Part shown: positions 1-5,136 of the stretch, one piece after another
How positions within the stretch are numbered: the stretch's first letter is position 1
How the letters are laid out: each line of letters opens with the position of its first letter
Source: Campylobacteraceae bacterium
GTDB lineage: Bacteria; Campylobacterota; Campylobacteria; Campylobacterales; Sulfurovaceae
Length of the DNA: 5,881 nucleotides
Reading direction: 5' to 3'
Assembly (NCBI GenBank): GCA_027022775.1
Contig: JALVXO010000275.1
Location: 1-5,881 of the forward strand
Made by a program: the position numbers and the translations under genes
The notes under the pieces: model-generated
Database searches by the model: none
The model's input: the letters and a program-made list of their open reading frames with translations, nothing else
Told to the model about the DNA's origin: nothing

Positions 1-132
1 AGAAATTTTTACGCAATTTATCATAAAGATAAGTATAAAAGCGAACTGTTTAAAAAGCTTTATGAATTTTCTAAAAACTCAATTAAGTATGTAATGCAAA
101 ATAGAGGGTGCACAACGGGGCAGTGCCAATAA
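1..132 (+). CDS. 3' end of an unidentified protein (partial, start outside window)
   Basis: Frame 1 is open from the first base to a TAA at 130-132 and encodes the last 43 residues of a protein whose start lies off the window. The visible part is rich in Lys, Tyr and Phe, looks helical, and ends in a short Cys-containing tail (GCTTGQCQ, Cys at residues 37 and 42 of the fragment). I do not recognise the family, and the tail is too short to assign one. It is treated as real because it is open to the window edge, has a protein-like composition, and stops 12 bases before the end of the convergent gene at 145-369, which is normal tight packing. No hairpin-plus-T-run terminator is visible after the stop. 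Confidence 0.6.
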   Translation, partial: RNFYAIYHKDKYKSELFKKLYEFSKNSIKYVMQNRGCTTGQCQ

Positions 133-144
133 CCTGCTTAATAT

Positions 145-369
145 TTACTCTTTAAACAGTTTATCAAAAGCATCTTTGGCTTTTGCCAGCCCCTCTTGAG
201 TGAATACAACCGATTTTGACCTGTTTTTAGGATTAAAAATATATCCCTTTTCATAAAGTCTGTCTAAAACTTCAAAATCGTAACCTTTCCATGCCCTGTT
301 TTCATCATGCAGTGTCAGCAAAAGTGTTGCTAAAACGGTTTCATCAATTTTATCCTGGTTGTAGCTCAT
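145..369 (-). CDS. DUF6429 family small protein, function unknown
   Basis: A 74-residue soluble protein with no signal peptide or membrane segment. It matches my memory of the DUF6429 family over its whole length: an N-terminal helix with the KIDETVLATLLLTLHD pattern, then RAWKGYDFEVLDRLYEKGYI, then KSVVFTQEGLAKA and a C-terminal helix ending DKLFKE. The middle and end resemble a small winged-helix fold (helix, 'LxEKGYI' turn, then a beta strand entering 'T.EG'), but no DNA-binding role has been shown that I know of. Length is normal for the family, so the gene appears complete. The ATG at 367-369 is preceded by AAAGGA at a good distance, which supports this start. A TAAAAT at 390-395 (minus strand) is a possible -10. 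It is divergent from feoA and convergent with the gene at 1-132, so it is probably monocistronic. Confidence 0.85.
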   Translation of the reverse strand: MSYNQDKIDETVLATLLLTLHDENRAWKGYDFEVLDRLYEKGYIFNPKNRSKSVVFTQEGLAKAKDAFDKLFKE

Positions 370-487
370 TGCAAATCCTTTAATTTTGTATTTTAGATCA
401 GAGACAGCTAAAGCGGCATTTTTTTAGTTATGGATATAAACCAGATATTTAAATTTTTTACAGTAAGCTGCCTTAAATTGTAAAATA

Positions 488-514
488 TTTCTAATACATA
501 AGTTGCATTAGAAA
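488..514. repeat. Inverted repeat upstream of feoA, possible operator
   Basis: The arms TTTCTAAT (488-495) and ATTAGAAA (507-514) are perfect reverse complements separated by 11 bases. Extending inward, the arms become 10 bases with a single mismatch and a 7-base centre. No T-run follows on either strand, so it is not an intrinsic terminator. It lies in the 275-base gap between the divergent DUF6429 gene and feoA, upstream of the likely feoA promoter, where a regulator site would fit. The 11-base spacer recalls the Helicobacter NikR operator layout, but the arm sequence differs from it. A dyad of this size could arise by chance in DNA this AT-rich. Confidence 0.4.
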
Positions 515-555
515 ATTGATTTTGCACAAAATAATTTTAAGTATAACATATTACT

Positions 556-561
556 TATAAT
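556..561 (+). promoter_or_regulatory. Candidate -10 element (TATAAT) upstream of feoA
   Basis: This is a perfect TATAAT hexamer in T-rich DNA without an obvious -35, as is usual for the housekeeping sigma factor in Campylobacterota. Transcription would start near 568 and give a leader of about 77 bases, placing the Fur box at 601-619 inside the transcript. A competing -10 is GATAAT at 601-606, which would put the Fur box directly over the -10 and start site, the classic repressor position. The sequence alone does not decide between them. Confidence 0.35.
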
Positions 562-574
562 TGTTTTAATAATT
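556..574. promoter_or_regulatory. Weak second Fur-like site
   Basis: These 19 bases agree with the strong box at 601-619 at 15 of 19 positions, but with the classical 19-bp Fur consensus (GATAATGATAATCATTATC) at only 11 of 19. It covers the TATAAT candidate at 556-561. Fur often binds tandem sites at iron promoters, which makes a second site plausible. Such a weak match is expected fairly often in DNA this AT-rich. Confidence 0.25.
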
Positions 575-600
575 TTATTTAATTTAAGCTCTATTTAAAT

Positions 601-619
601 GATAATTGTTATCATTATT
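601..619. promoter_or_regulatory. Fur box upstream of feoA
   Basis: GATAATTGTTATCATTATT matches the 19-bp Fur consensus at 15 of 19 positions, including an unbroken GATAAT on the left and ATCATTAT on the right. It ends 25 bases before the feoA ATG. Fur loaded with Fe2+ represses iron-uptake genes, so the expected behaviour is repression of feoAB when iron is plentiful. The first six bases also read as a -10 (GATAAT), so binding would block RNA polymerase directly if that is the true promoter. Confidence 0.75.
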
Positions 620-644
620 GAAATTTTTAAAAAAGCGGGGTTTT

Positions 645-923
645 ATGAGGTTAAGCGACTTAAGCAAAAATCAAGAAGCTATTGTCATAAGGGTTAATGC
701 GAGCGGAGAGTTAAAGCAGAGGCTGGCATCTTTTGGGCTTTTAAAAGGGGCTTATGTTAAAGTTATAGACTGTTCGCTTGGCAAATCTACAATAGAGATT
801 ATGGTTGATAGCACCCTTTTGGCACTGCGGCGCGAAGAGGCGGAAAAGATAGAGGTAGAGCCAAAAACAGGCGGCAAACAAAAAAGAAAACGCAAAAGAT
901 TAAGGCTAGGAAATGGATTGTAA
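645..923 (+). CDS. feoA: Ferrous iron transport protein A (FeoA), SH3-like
   Basis: A 92-residue cytoplasmic protein of the FeoA family, the small SH3-like partner of the FeoB ferrous iron transporter. Family signatures are the LSDL start, ELKQRLASFGLLKGAYVKVI (residues 22-41) and the closing strand LLALRREEAEKIEVE (58-72). A strongly basic tail follows (KQKRKRKRLRL, about residues 78-88), longer than the usual 75-80 residue protein needs; it coincides with the A-rich DNA carrying the feoB ribosome binding region. The ATG at 645 is chosen over an in-frame TTG at 606 because the TTG lies inside the Fur box and the residues it would add do not belong to the family; the Shine-Dalgarno is weak (GGGG at 637-640). 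The stop overlaps the start of feoB by 11 bases, implying translational coupling. Regulation by Fur is likely. Confidence 0.93.
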   Translation: MRLSDLSKNQEAIVIRVNASGELKQRLASFGLLKGAYVKVIDCSLGKSTIEIMVDSTLLALRREEAEKIEVEPKTGGKQKRKRKRLRLGNGL

Positions 924-3066
924 CAGTTGCGATTACAATAAAGTAAAAAAGCAAAAAGGCATAGGCGAAATAAAAATTGCGCTTGCTGGGCAGCCAAATG
1001 TGGGCAAATCGATGCTTATTAATGCAATGAGTGGCGGAAACAGAGTTAAAGTTGGCAACTTTTCAGGCGTTACAGTCGATAAAATGGAGGTTTGCTTCGA
1101 ACATCACTGCCACCTTTTCGATTTAATAGATTTGCCCGGCACTTACTCGATAGACGGCTTTACAAAAGAGGAGAAAGTTGCAAAAGATTTTTTGGTAAAT
1201 GAAGATTACGATGTGATTTTAAATGTGGTAGATTCTACCAATTTGCAAAGAAACCTGCTTTTAACGGCTGAACTTTTAGAACTTAATAAAAAGATGGTAG
1301 TTGCTTTAAATATGGCTGACGAAGCGCGAAAAGACGGCATTAAAATAGACTTGCATCAACTGCAAAAGATTTTGGGTATTCCTGTTGTGCAGGTTTCTGC
1401 CAAAACAGGCGAAGGGGTCGATGAGCTTTTGGATAAAGTTCACGAAATTTTTGACAGCCAAGAGCGCGCCCACAGCAATATAATTTACAGCGACCCGCTC
1501 GAAGAGGAAATTATAAAAATCACGAAATTTTTAAATGAAAGAGGCTTTAGTTACAAAGATTGGACAAACCGAGAAGTTGCAATTGCGCTTTTGCTTGAGC
1601 AGGAGAAGGTTTACAAAGAGCTTCACGATAACCCAATAATGATAGAGTTATACCCAATAATCCGCGACTCTTTAGAGCACATTTATACACACCACGAAAC
1701 TAAAGATATTAAAGAGATTAAAGCTGCCGAGCACGCCTCTATTGCGCGCGGTATTGCAATGGAGGTGGTAAGCCAGAAATCACAGCCAAAAAGTTTGACA
1801 CTAACCCAAAAAATCGATTCTGTGCTTTTAAATAAATACCTTGGAATTCCGATATTTCTGTTTTTAATGTGGGGGCTTTTTTGGCTCACATTTGAATTTG
1901 GAAATGTGCCGATGGAGTATATCGATGCGGCTATTGGGGCGTTTGGCGATTTTGTAGGTTCGCACATATCAAATGAGAATTTGCGCAGTTTAATTGTCGA
2001 TGGAATTATAGGCGGTGTTGGGGCGGTGCTTCTGTTTTTGCCAAATATTGTAATTTTGTATATCGGTATTGCACTGCTTGAAACAACCGGATATATGAGC
2101 CGCGTTGCATTTTTGCTTGACGGATTTTTCCATAAATTCGGACTGCATGGCAAAAGTTTTATTCCGCTGGTTACCGGCTTTGGGTGCACCGTGCCGGCAT
2201 ATATGGCAGCTAGAACGCTAAAGAGCGAAAAAGACAGGCTTATAACCCTATTTATTTTAGGCTTTATGAGCTGCGGGGCTAGGCTGCCTATTTATGTGCT
2301 TTTTACGGGGGCATTTTTTAGTGTTCAGGTTGCAGGCAATATGCTCTTTTTAATTTATATCTCCGGTGCAATTTTAGGGCTTGTGATGGCTAAACTTTTA
2401 AGGGTGCTTGTTTTTAAAGGCGAAGATGAGCCGTTTGTAATGGAGATGCCAAAATACCGCCTGCCGACTTTAAAACTGCTATGGCACACTGTTTACTCAA
2501 ATGCGGTAAGCTACCTTAAAAAAGCGGGAACATTTATTCTGATTGCCTCTGTGGCTGTCTGGTTTGCCTCTAATTACCCTAAAAATGAGCAGCTTCAACA
2601 GCAATACAGCCAAAAAATTGCAAAAGCAGATGCACAGGAAAAAGTTAAGCTAGAAAAAGAGTTAAAAGCTAAAGAGCTGGAAAACAGTTATCTTGGGCAA
2701 ATCGGGAAATTTAGCGAACCTTTCTTTGCCCCGCTTGGTTTTGACTGGCGTTTAAGCGTGGCGCTAGAGAGCGGCTTGGCGGCAAAAGAGGTTGTTGTTT
2801 CAACACTTGGAGTGCTCTATTCAGTAGGCGAAGTGGATGAGAATAGCAAATCTCTAAAAGAGATACTGCGCAAAGAGTTAAATATTCCTATTGCCCTTTC
2901 ATTTATAGTGTTTGTAATGATTTACCTGCCCTGTTTTGCAGCATCAACTGTATTTACAAAAGAGGCGGGCGGGTTTAAATATTTTATCTATCTTTTTATT
3001 TTTACAACAGTTACAGCCTGGGTGTTATCTTTCGTAACATATCATATTGCAAAATTGATTTTTTAG
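913..3066 (+). CDS. feoB: Ferrous iron transporter FeoB (G domain plus membrane permease)
   Basis: A 717-residue inner-membrane protein that takes up Fe2+. The N-terminal G domain carries all five motifs: G1 GQPNVGKS (26-33), G2 Thr54 in GVTV, G3 DLPG (73-76), G4 NMAD (133-136) and G5 SAK (162-164). A helical GDI-type spacer runs to about 300. The permease starts near residue 310 and includes GFGCTVPA (Cys425), SCGAR (Cys454), PLGFDWR (607-613), the AAKEVVVSTLG segment and PCFAAS (Cys674), the conserved gating and iron-path elements. A charged, coiled-coil-like loop (about 557-592) separates two membrane halves, as in other FeoBs. Length is normal and no motif is broken. Unusual points are CxxC at residues 3 and 6 and a Cys/His cluster at 61-67 in the G domain. 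The start overlaps feoA; TAGG at 907-910 may serve as the ribosome site. No feoC is seen. Confidence 0.97.
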   Translation: MDCNSCDYNKVKKQKGIGEIKIALAGQPNVGKSMLINAMSGGNRVKVGNFSGVTVDKMEVCFEHHCHLFDLIDLPGTYSIDGFTKEEKVAKDFLVNEDYDVILNVVDSTNLQRNLLLTAELLELNKKMVVALNMADEARKDGIKIDLHQLQKILGIPVVQVSAKTGEGVDELLDKVHEIFDSQERAHSNIIYSDPLEEEIIKITKFLNERGFSYKDWTNREVAIALLLEQEKVYKELHDNPIMIELYPIIRDSLEHIYTHHETKDIKEIKAAEHASIARGIAMEVVSQKSQPKSLTLTQKIDSVLLNKYLGIPIFLFLMWGLFWLTFEFGNVPMEYIDAAIGAFGDFVGSHISNENLRSLIVDGIIGGVGAVLLFLPNIVILYIGIALLETTGYMSRVAFLLDGFFHKFGLHGKSFIPLVTGFGCTVPAYMAARTLKSEKDRLITLFILGFMSCGARLPIYVLFTGAFFSVQVAGNMLFLIYISGAILGLVMAKLLRVLVFKGEDEPFVMEMPKYRLPTLKLLWHTVYSNAVSYLKKAGTFILIASVAVWFASNYPKNEQLQQQYSQKIAKADAQEKVKLEKELKAKELENSYLGQIGKFSEPFFAPLGFDWRLSVALESGLAAKEVVVSTLGVLYSVGEVDENSKSLKEILRKELNIPIALSFIVFVMIYLPCFAASTVFTKEAGGFKYFIYLFIFTTVTAWVLSFVTYHIAKLIF

Positions 3067-3074
3067 ATTTTGGC

Positions 3075-3107
3075 GCCAATTTAGCTTTAAGTGCTAATTG
3101 GCTTTTT
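3075..3107 (+). terminator. Intrinsic terminator of feoAB
   Basis: The left arm GCCAATTTAGC (3075-3085) pairs with GCTAATTGGC (3093-3102) around a 7-base loop, with one bulged T, and is followed directly by TTTTT (3103-3107). This is a textbook rho-independent terminator, beginning 9 bases after the feoB stop. The T-run reaches into the stop codon of the convergent gap gene. Read on the minus strand the same hairpin is followed by GCCAAAATC and has no T-run, so it is at best a weak terminator for gap. Confidence 0.85.
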
Positions 3108-4113
3108 ACATTTTGCTAGCTACCAGCCTTGTTAAATCGAAAAGTCTGCTTGCATAGCCAAATTCATTATCATACCATGTCATAATTTTTGCCATATTTC
3201 CTGCTACAACATCTGTAGAGAGGGCATCAACAATGCTTGAGTGCGGATTGCCTATCATATCGCTTGATACCACCTCTTCATAAGTTACATCCAAAACACC
3301 TTTCATTTCACCCTCTGCCGCCTCTTGCAAAGCGCTGTTTATCTCTTGAGCGGTTGCATCTTTGCTTAAATTTGCAACAATTTCTGTAATTGCAACATCG
3401 GCAGTAGGAACCCTTAAAGCCATTGCTGTCATTTTGCCCTGAAGTTCTGGAATTACTTTTACAGTGGCTTTTGCCGCGCCTGTTGTTGTAGGGATGATAT
3501 TAAGCGCCGCTGCGCGCCCGCGTCTATGTTTGCCCGGTCTTTTTTTATCAATTGTAACCTGTGAAGAGGTGTAAGCGTGAGTGGTTGTAACATGCGCGCT
3601 TTCAACCCCGAATCTGTTTACCAAAACCTTCATTACTGGCGCAAGTGAGTTTGTTGTGCAGCTTGCATTAGAAATGATATTGTGTTTTTCATTATCATAA
3701 AGCTCTTCATTAACACCGTAAACAATTGTGATATCTTCATTTTTTGCCGGAGCAGAAATTAAAACCTTTTTAGCGCCCGCATCAATATGCTTTTGGGCAT
3801 CTTCTCTGTTTTTTAATTTCCCTGTGCACTCCAAAACAATATCAATCCCGTCCCACGGAAGTTTTGCCGGATCCCTTTCGCTGATGATTTTAATCTTTTT
3901 GCCGCCAATTATTATATTTTCATCATCATACTCTACCGCTGCAGGGAACCGGCCATGGACAGAATCGAATTTAAGCATGTAAGCTAAATCTTCAGTCGTT
4001 CCGCTTCCGCCGTTTGCCATAACTATTTCAAAATCGTTCTGTTCTGTTGTGACATAATTCCACAGCACCATTTTACCAATTCTTCCAAGTCCGTTTATTG
4101 CTACTTTTTTCAT
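3106..4113 (-). CDS. gap: Type I glyceraldehyde-3-phosphate dehydrogenase, predicted NADP-preferring
   Basis: A 335-residue cytoplasmic enzyme converting glyceraldehyde 3-phosphate and phosphate to 1,3-bisphosphoglycerate, in glycolysis or, in reverse, gluconeogenesis. The Rossmann motif INGLGRIG (6-13), catalytic SNASCTTN with Cys152, base His179, the PTTTGAAKA segment and the terminal WYDNEFGY are intact, and length is typical. Two cofactor positions are unusual. The acidic residue that follows the conserved Asn in NAD-specific enzymes (Asp32 in Bacillus numbering) is Gly35 here (MANGGSGTT), and the Leu187-Pro188 pair of NAD enzymes falls in a basic stretch, K190-K191-R192, with one extra residue. 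Both changes favour NADP(H), as in gluconeogenic GapB or Calvin-cycle enzymes; this is inference. An AGGGGA stands just upstream of the ATG at 4111-4113. It follows pgpA by 43 bases without a visible terminator, so co-transcription is likely. Confidence 0.95.
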   Translation of the reverse strand: MKKVAINGLGRIGKMVLWNYVTTEQNDFEIVMANGGSGTTEDLAYMLKFDSVHGRFPAAVEYDDENIIIGGKKIKIISERDPAKLPWDGIDIVLECTGKLKNREDAQKHIDAGAKKVLISAPAKNEDITIVYGVNEELYDNEKHNIISNASCTTNSLAPVMKVLVNRFGVESAHVTTTHAYTSSQVTIDKKRPGKHRRGRAAALNIIPTTTGAAKATVKVIPELQGKMTAMALRVPTADVAITEIVANLSKDATAQEINSALQEAAEGEMKGVLDVTYEEVVSSDMIGNPHSSIVDALSTDVVAGNMAKIMTWYDNEFGYASRLFDLTRLVASKM

Positions 4114-4156
4114 TCAATCCCCTGTGAATTTTTAGCGTAATTTTATCTAATAATTA

Positions 4157-4651
4157 TTAAACCCCAAAATAGTTTAAAATTTGGAATATAAGCAAGTTTA
4201 AAATGCCGGCTGCCAAGCCTGATAGCAAATCATCGCCCACAACACCCATGCCGGCAGGAACTTTTTTATCTATATACCCGATTGTCGAAGGTTTCCATAT
4301 GTCAAACAGCCTAAAGTTAATAAAACTTAACAGGGCAGCAGCATAAAGAGAGTAAGGGTTTTTCCAAATTGCAATACCGCCGTAAGTTATAGCTAATGTC
4401 AGCCATACTCCTACAGCTTCATCAATTACAATAGATTTATCATCATGCGTGCCGGTCTCTTTTTCATATCGGTTTATTTCAAAAACCGCAATAACAGAGA
4501 ATACAATTAAGAGATTTGTTAAAGCTTCTACCCCAAGGTAGTATATAACAGCCAAACCAAAAGGCATAGCAGCTAATGTTCCTGCTGTTCCGGGGGCAAC
4601 GGGTGATAATCCGCTTCCAAAAAAGGTTAAAAAAAGTTTTCTAAAATTCAT
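4157..4651 (-). CDS. pgpA: Phosphatidylglycerophosphatase A
   Basis: A 164-residue inner-membrane phosphatase that dephosphorylates phosphatidylglycerol phosphate to phosphatidylglycerol, the last step of that phospholipid pathway. Family motifs appear in order: GSGLSPVAPGTAGTLAA (12-28), the acidic KSIVIDEAVGVWLTL (72-86), FRLFDIWKPSTIG (113-125) and AGMGVVGDDLLSG (133-145). The acidic residues Asp77, Glu78, Asp117, Asp140 and Asp141 are the expected metal and substrate ligands. Hydrophobic segments lie around 26-40, 43-58, 79-95, 101-112 and 142-161. Length is normal for the family. The ATG at 4649-4651 is preceded by AGGGAT at a good distance. The gene is first in a probable two-gene unit with gap; the pairing is not an obvious pathway link and may only reflect compact gene order. 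Confidence 0.93.
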   Translation of the reverse strand: MNFRKLFLTFFGSGLSPVAPGTAGTLAAMPFGLAVIYYLGVEALTNLLIVFSVIAVFEINRYEKETGTHDDKSIVIDEAVGVWLTLAITYGGIAIWKNPYSLYAAALLSFINFRLFDIWKPSTIGYIDKKVPAGMGVVGDDLLSGLAAGILNLLIFQILNYFGV

Positions 4652-4665
4652 GCTATCCCTTTTTA

Positions 4666-4680
4666 GTTAAAGATTTTAAC
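4666..4680 (-). promoter_or_regulatory. Candidate pgpA-gap promoter -10 within a perfect dyad
   Basis: On the minus strand TAAAAT (4673-4678) is a possible -10 for pgpA, which would give a very short leader. It sits inside a perfect inverted repeat, GTTAAA-gat-TTTAAC (4666-4680), which could be an operator over the promoter. Both elements are short and AT-rich, so chance is a serious alternative. No -35 is evident. Confidence 0.3.
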
Positions 4681-4741
4681 TTTTAAAGCTTAAATATTGA
4701 TTTTTTCCACTCCATTCTCCTTTTTTTTATATTAATTAGTG

Positions 4742-4747
4742 TAAAAT
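4742..4747 (+). promoter_or_regulatory. Candidate rlpA promoter -10 (TAAAAT)
   Basis: TAAAAT lies 22 bases before the rlpA ATG, downstream of a T-rich stretch (4723-4730) typical of Campylobacterota promoters that lack a -35. The start of transcription would fall near 4754. A good ribosome binding site, AGGA at 4759-4762, follows with seven bases to the ATG. This leaves only a few bases of leader before the ribosome site, so an upstream start is also possible. Confidence 0.4.
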
Positions 4748-4769
4748 TTCTTAAAACTAGGAAACAGGC

Positions 4770-5126
4770 ATGGCAAAAAGAGTTTTTTTACTTTTTTTAA
4801 TCTCTTTTTTTACTGCTTTTGGCGCAGGCAGTAAAAATTTTAAATATGTAGGCTTGGCTTCATATTACAGCATTAAATTTAACGGACGAAAAACAGCCAG
4901 CGGTGAAATTTTAAATGTTTATGCTTTAACTGCAGCGCACAGAACATTGCCGTTTGGGACAAAAGTTAAAGTCACCTCTTTAGATACCGGCAAAAGCGTT
5001 ATTGTAAAGATAAACGACCGAGGTCCTTATGTAAAAGGGAGGGTTATAGACCTCTCAAGAGAAGCTGCAAAAAGATTAGGCATTTTAAAAAAAGGGGTAG
5101 GGCGGGTTGTAGTCGAGCCGCTTTAA
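4770..5126 (+). CDS. rlpA: Short exported RlpA-like (double-psi beta-barrel) protein
   Basis: A 118-residue protein with a signal peptide (Lys3-Arg4, hydrophobic 5-17, probable cleavage after the AFGA at 16-19) and a single RlpA domain. RlpA proteins act in the cell envelope, and some are lytic transglycosylases that cut peptidoglycan lacking stem peptides at the septum. Diagnostic segments are GLASYYS (28-34), GRKTASGE (39-46), ALTAAHRTLPFGTKVKVT (52-69) and KINDRGPYVKGRVIDLS (80-96). Glu46, His57 and Asp83 match the residues important for catalysis in Pseudomonas RlpA, so activity is plausible. There is no lipobox Cys and no C-terminal SPOR domain, so it would be a soluble periplasmic form without the usual septal targeting module. 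The stop overlaps that of the convergent regulator gene (shared TTAA). Confidence 0.9.
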   Translation: MAKRVFLLFLISFFTAFGAGSKNFKYVGLASYYSIKFNGRKTASGEILNVYALTAAHRTLPFGTKVKVTSLDTGKSVIVKINDRGPYVKGRVIDLSREAAKRLGILKKGVGRVVVEPL

Positions 5127-5136
5127 TCCGTTTTTT
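5103..5136 (+). terminator. Possible weak terminator of rlpA
   Basis: CGGGTT (5103-5108) can pair with AATCCG (5125-5130), six pairs including one G-U, followed directly by TTTTTT (5131-5136). The loop is about 16 bases and the stem is short, so it is a modest candidate. It lies across the rlpA stop and extends into the 3' end of the convergent regulator gene, where there is no spare intergenic space. Confidence 0.35.

Noticed and set aside
121..129. Near-palindrome GGCAGTGCC region at the end of the first gene as a terminator
   Set aside because: It is a dyad with only a one-base centre and no adjacent T-run, and cannot fold as a terminator hairpin.
538..557. TAAGTA-N8-TACTTA inverted repeat upstream of feoA
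   Set aside because: Six-base AT-rich arms are expected by chance in this composition; there is no further support beyond its overlap with the -10 candidate.
606..644. Upstream TTG start for feoA adding 13 residues
   Set aside because: The TTG lies within the Fur box, the added residues do not belong to the FeoA family, and MRLSDL at 645 is the usual start.
370..644. Riboswitch, small RNA or hidden small gene in the long feoA upstream region
   Set aside because: No conserved aptamer-like helices, no terminator in front of feoA, and no open frame with a ribosome site; stops are frequent in all frames.
752..997. 81-codon open frame on the minus strand across feoA and feoB starts
   Set aside because: It is antisense to two conserved genes, with Phe/Leu/Ser/Arg-rich composition from reverse reading of Lys-rich coding DNA; no supported start.
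1683..2189. 168-codon open frame on the minus strand inside feoB
   Set aside because: It is fully antisense to the conserved FeoB helical spacer and the start of the permease; its product is low-complexity, Pro/Ser/Ile-rich and resembles no family. It is a shadow frame.
3728..3982. 84-codon open frame on the plus strand inside gap
   Set aside because: It is antisense to the conserved GAPDH sequence and has no family resemblance.
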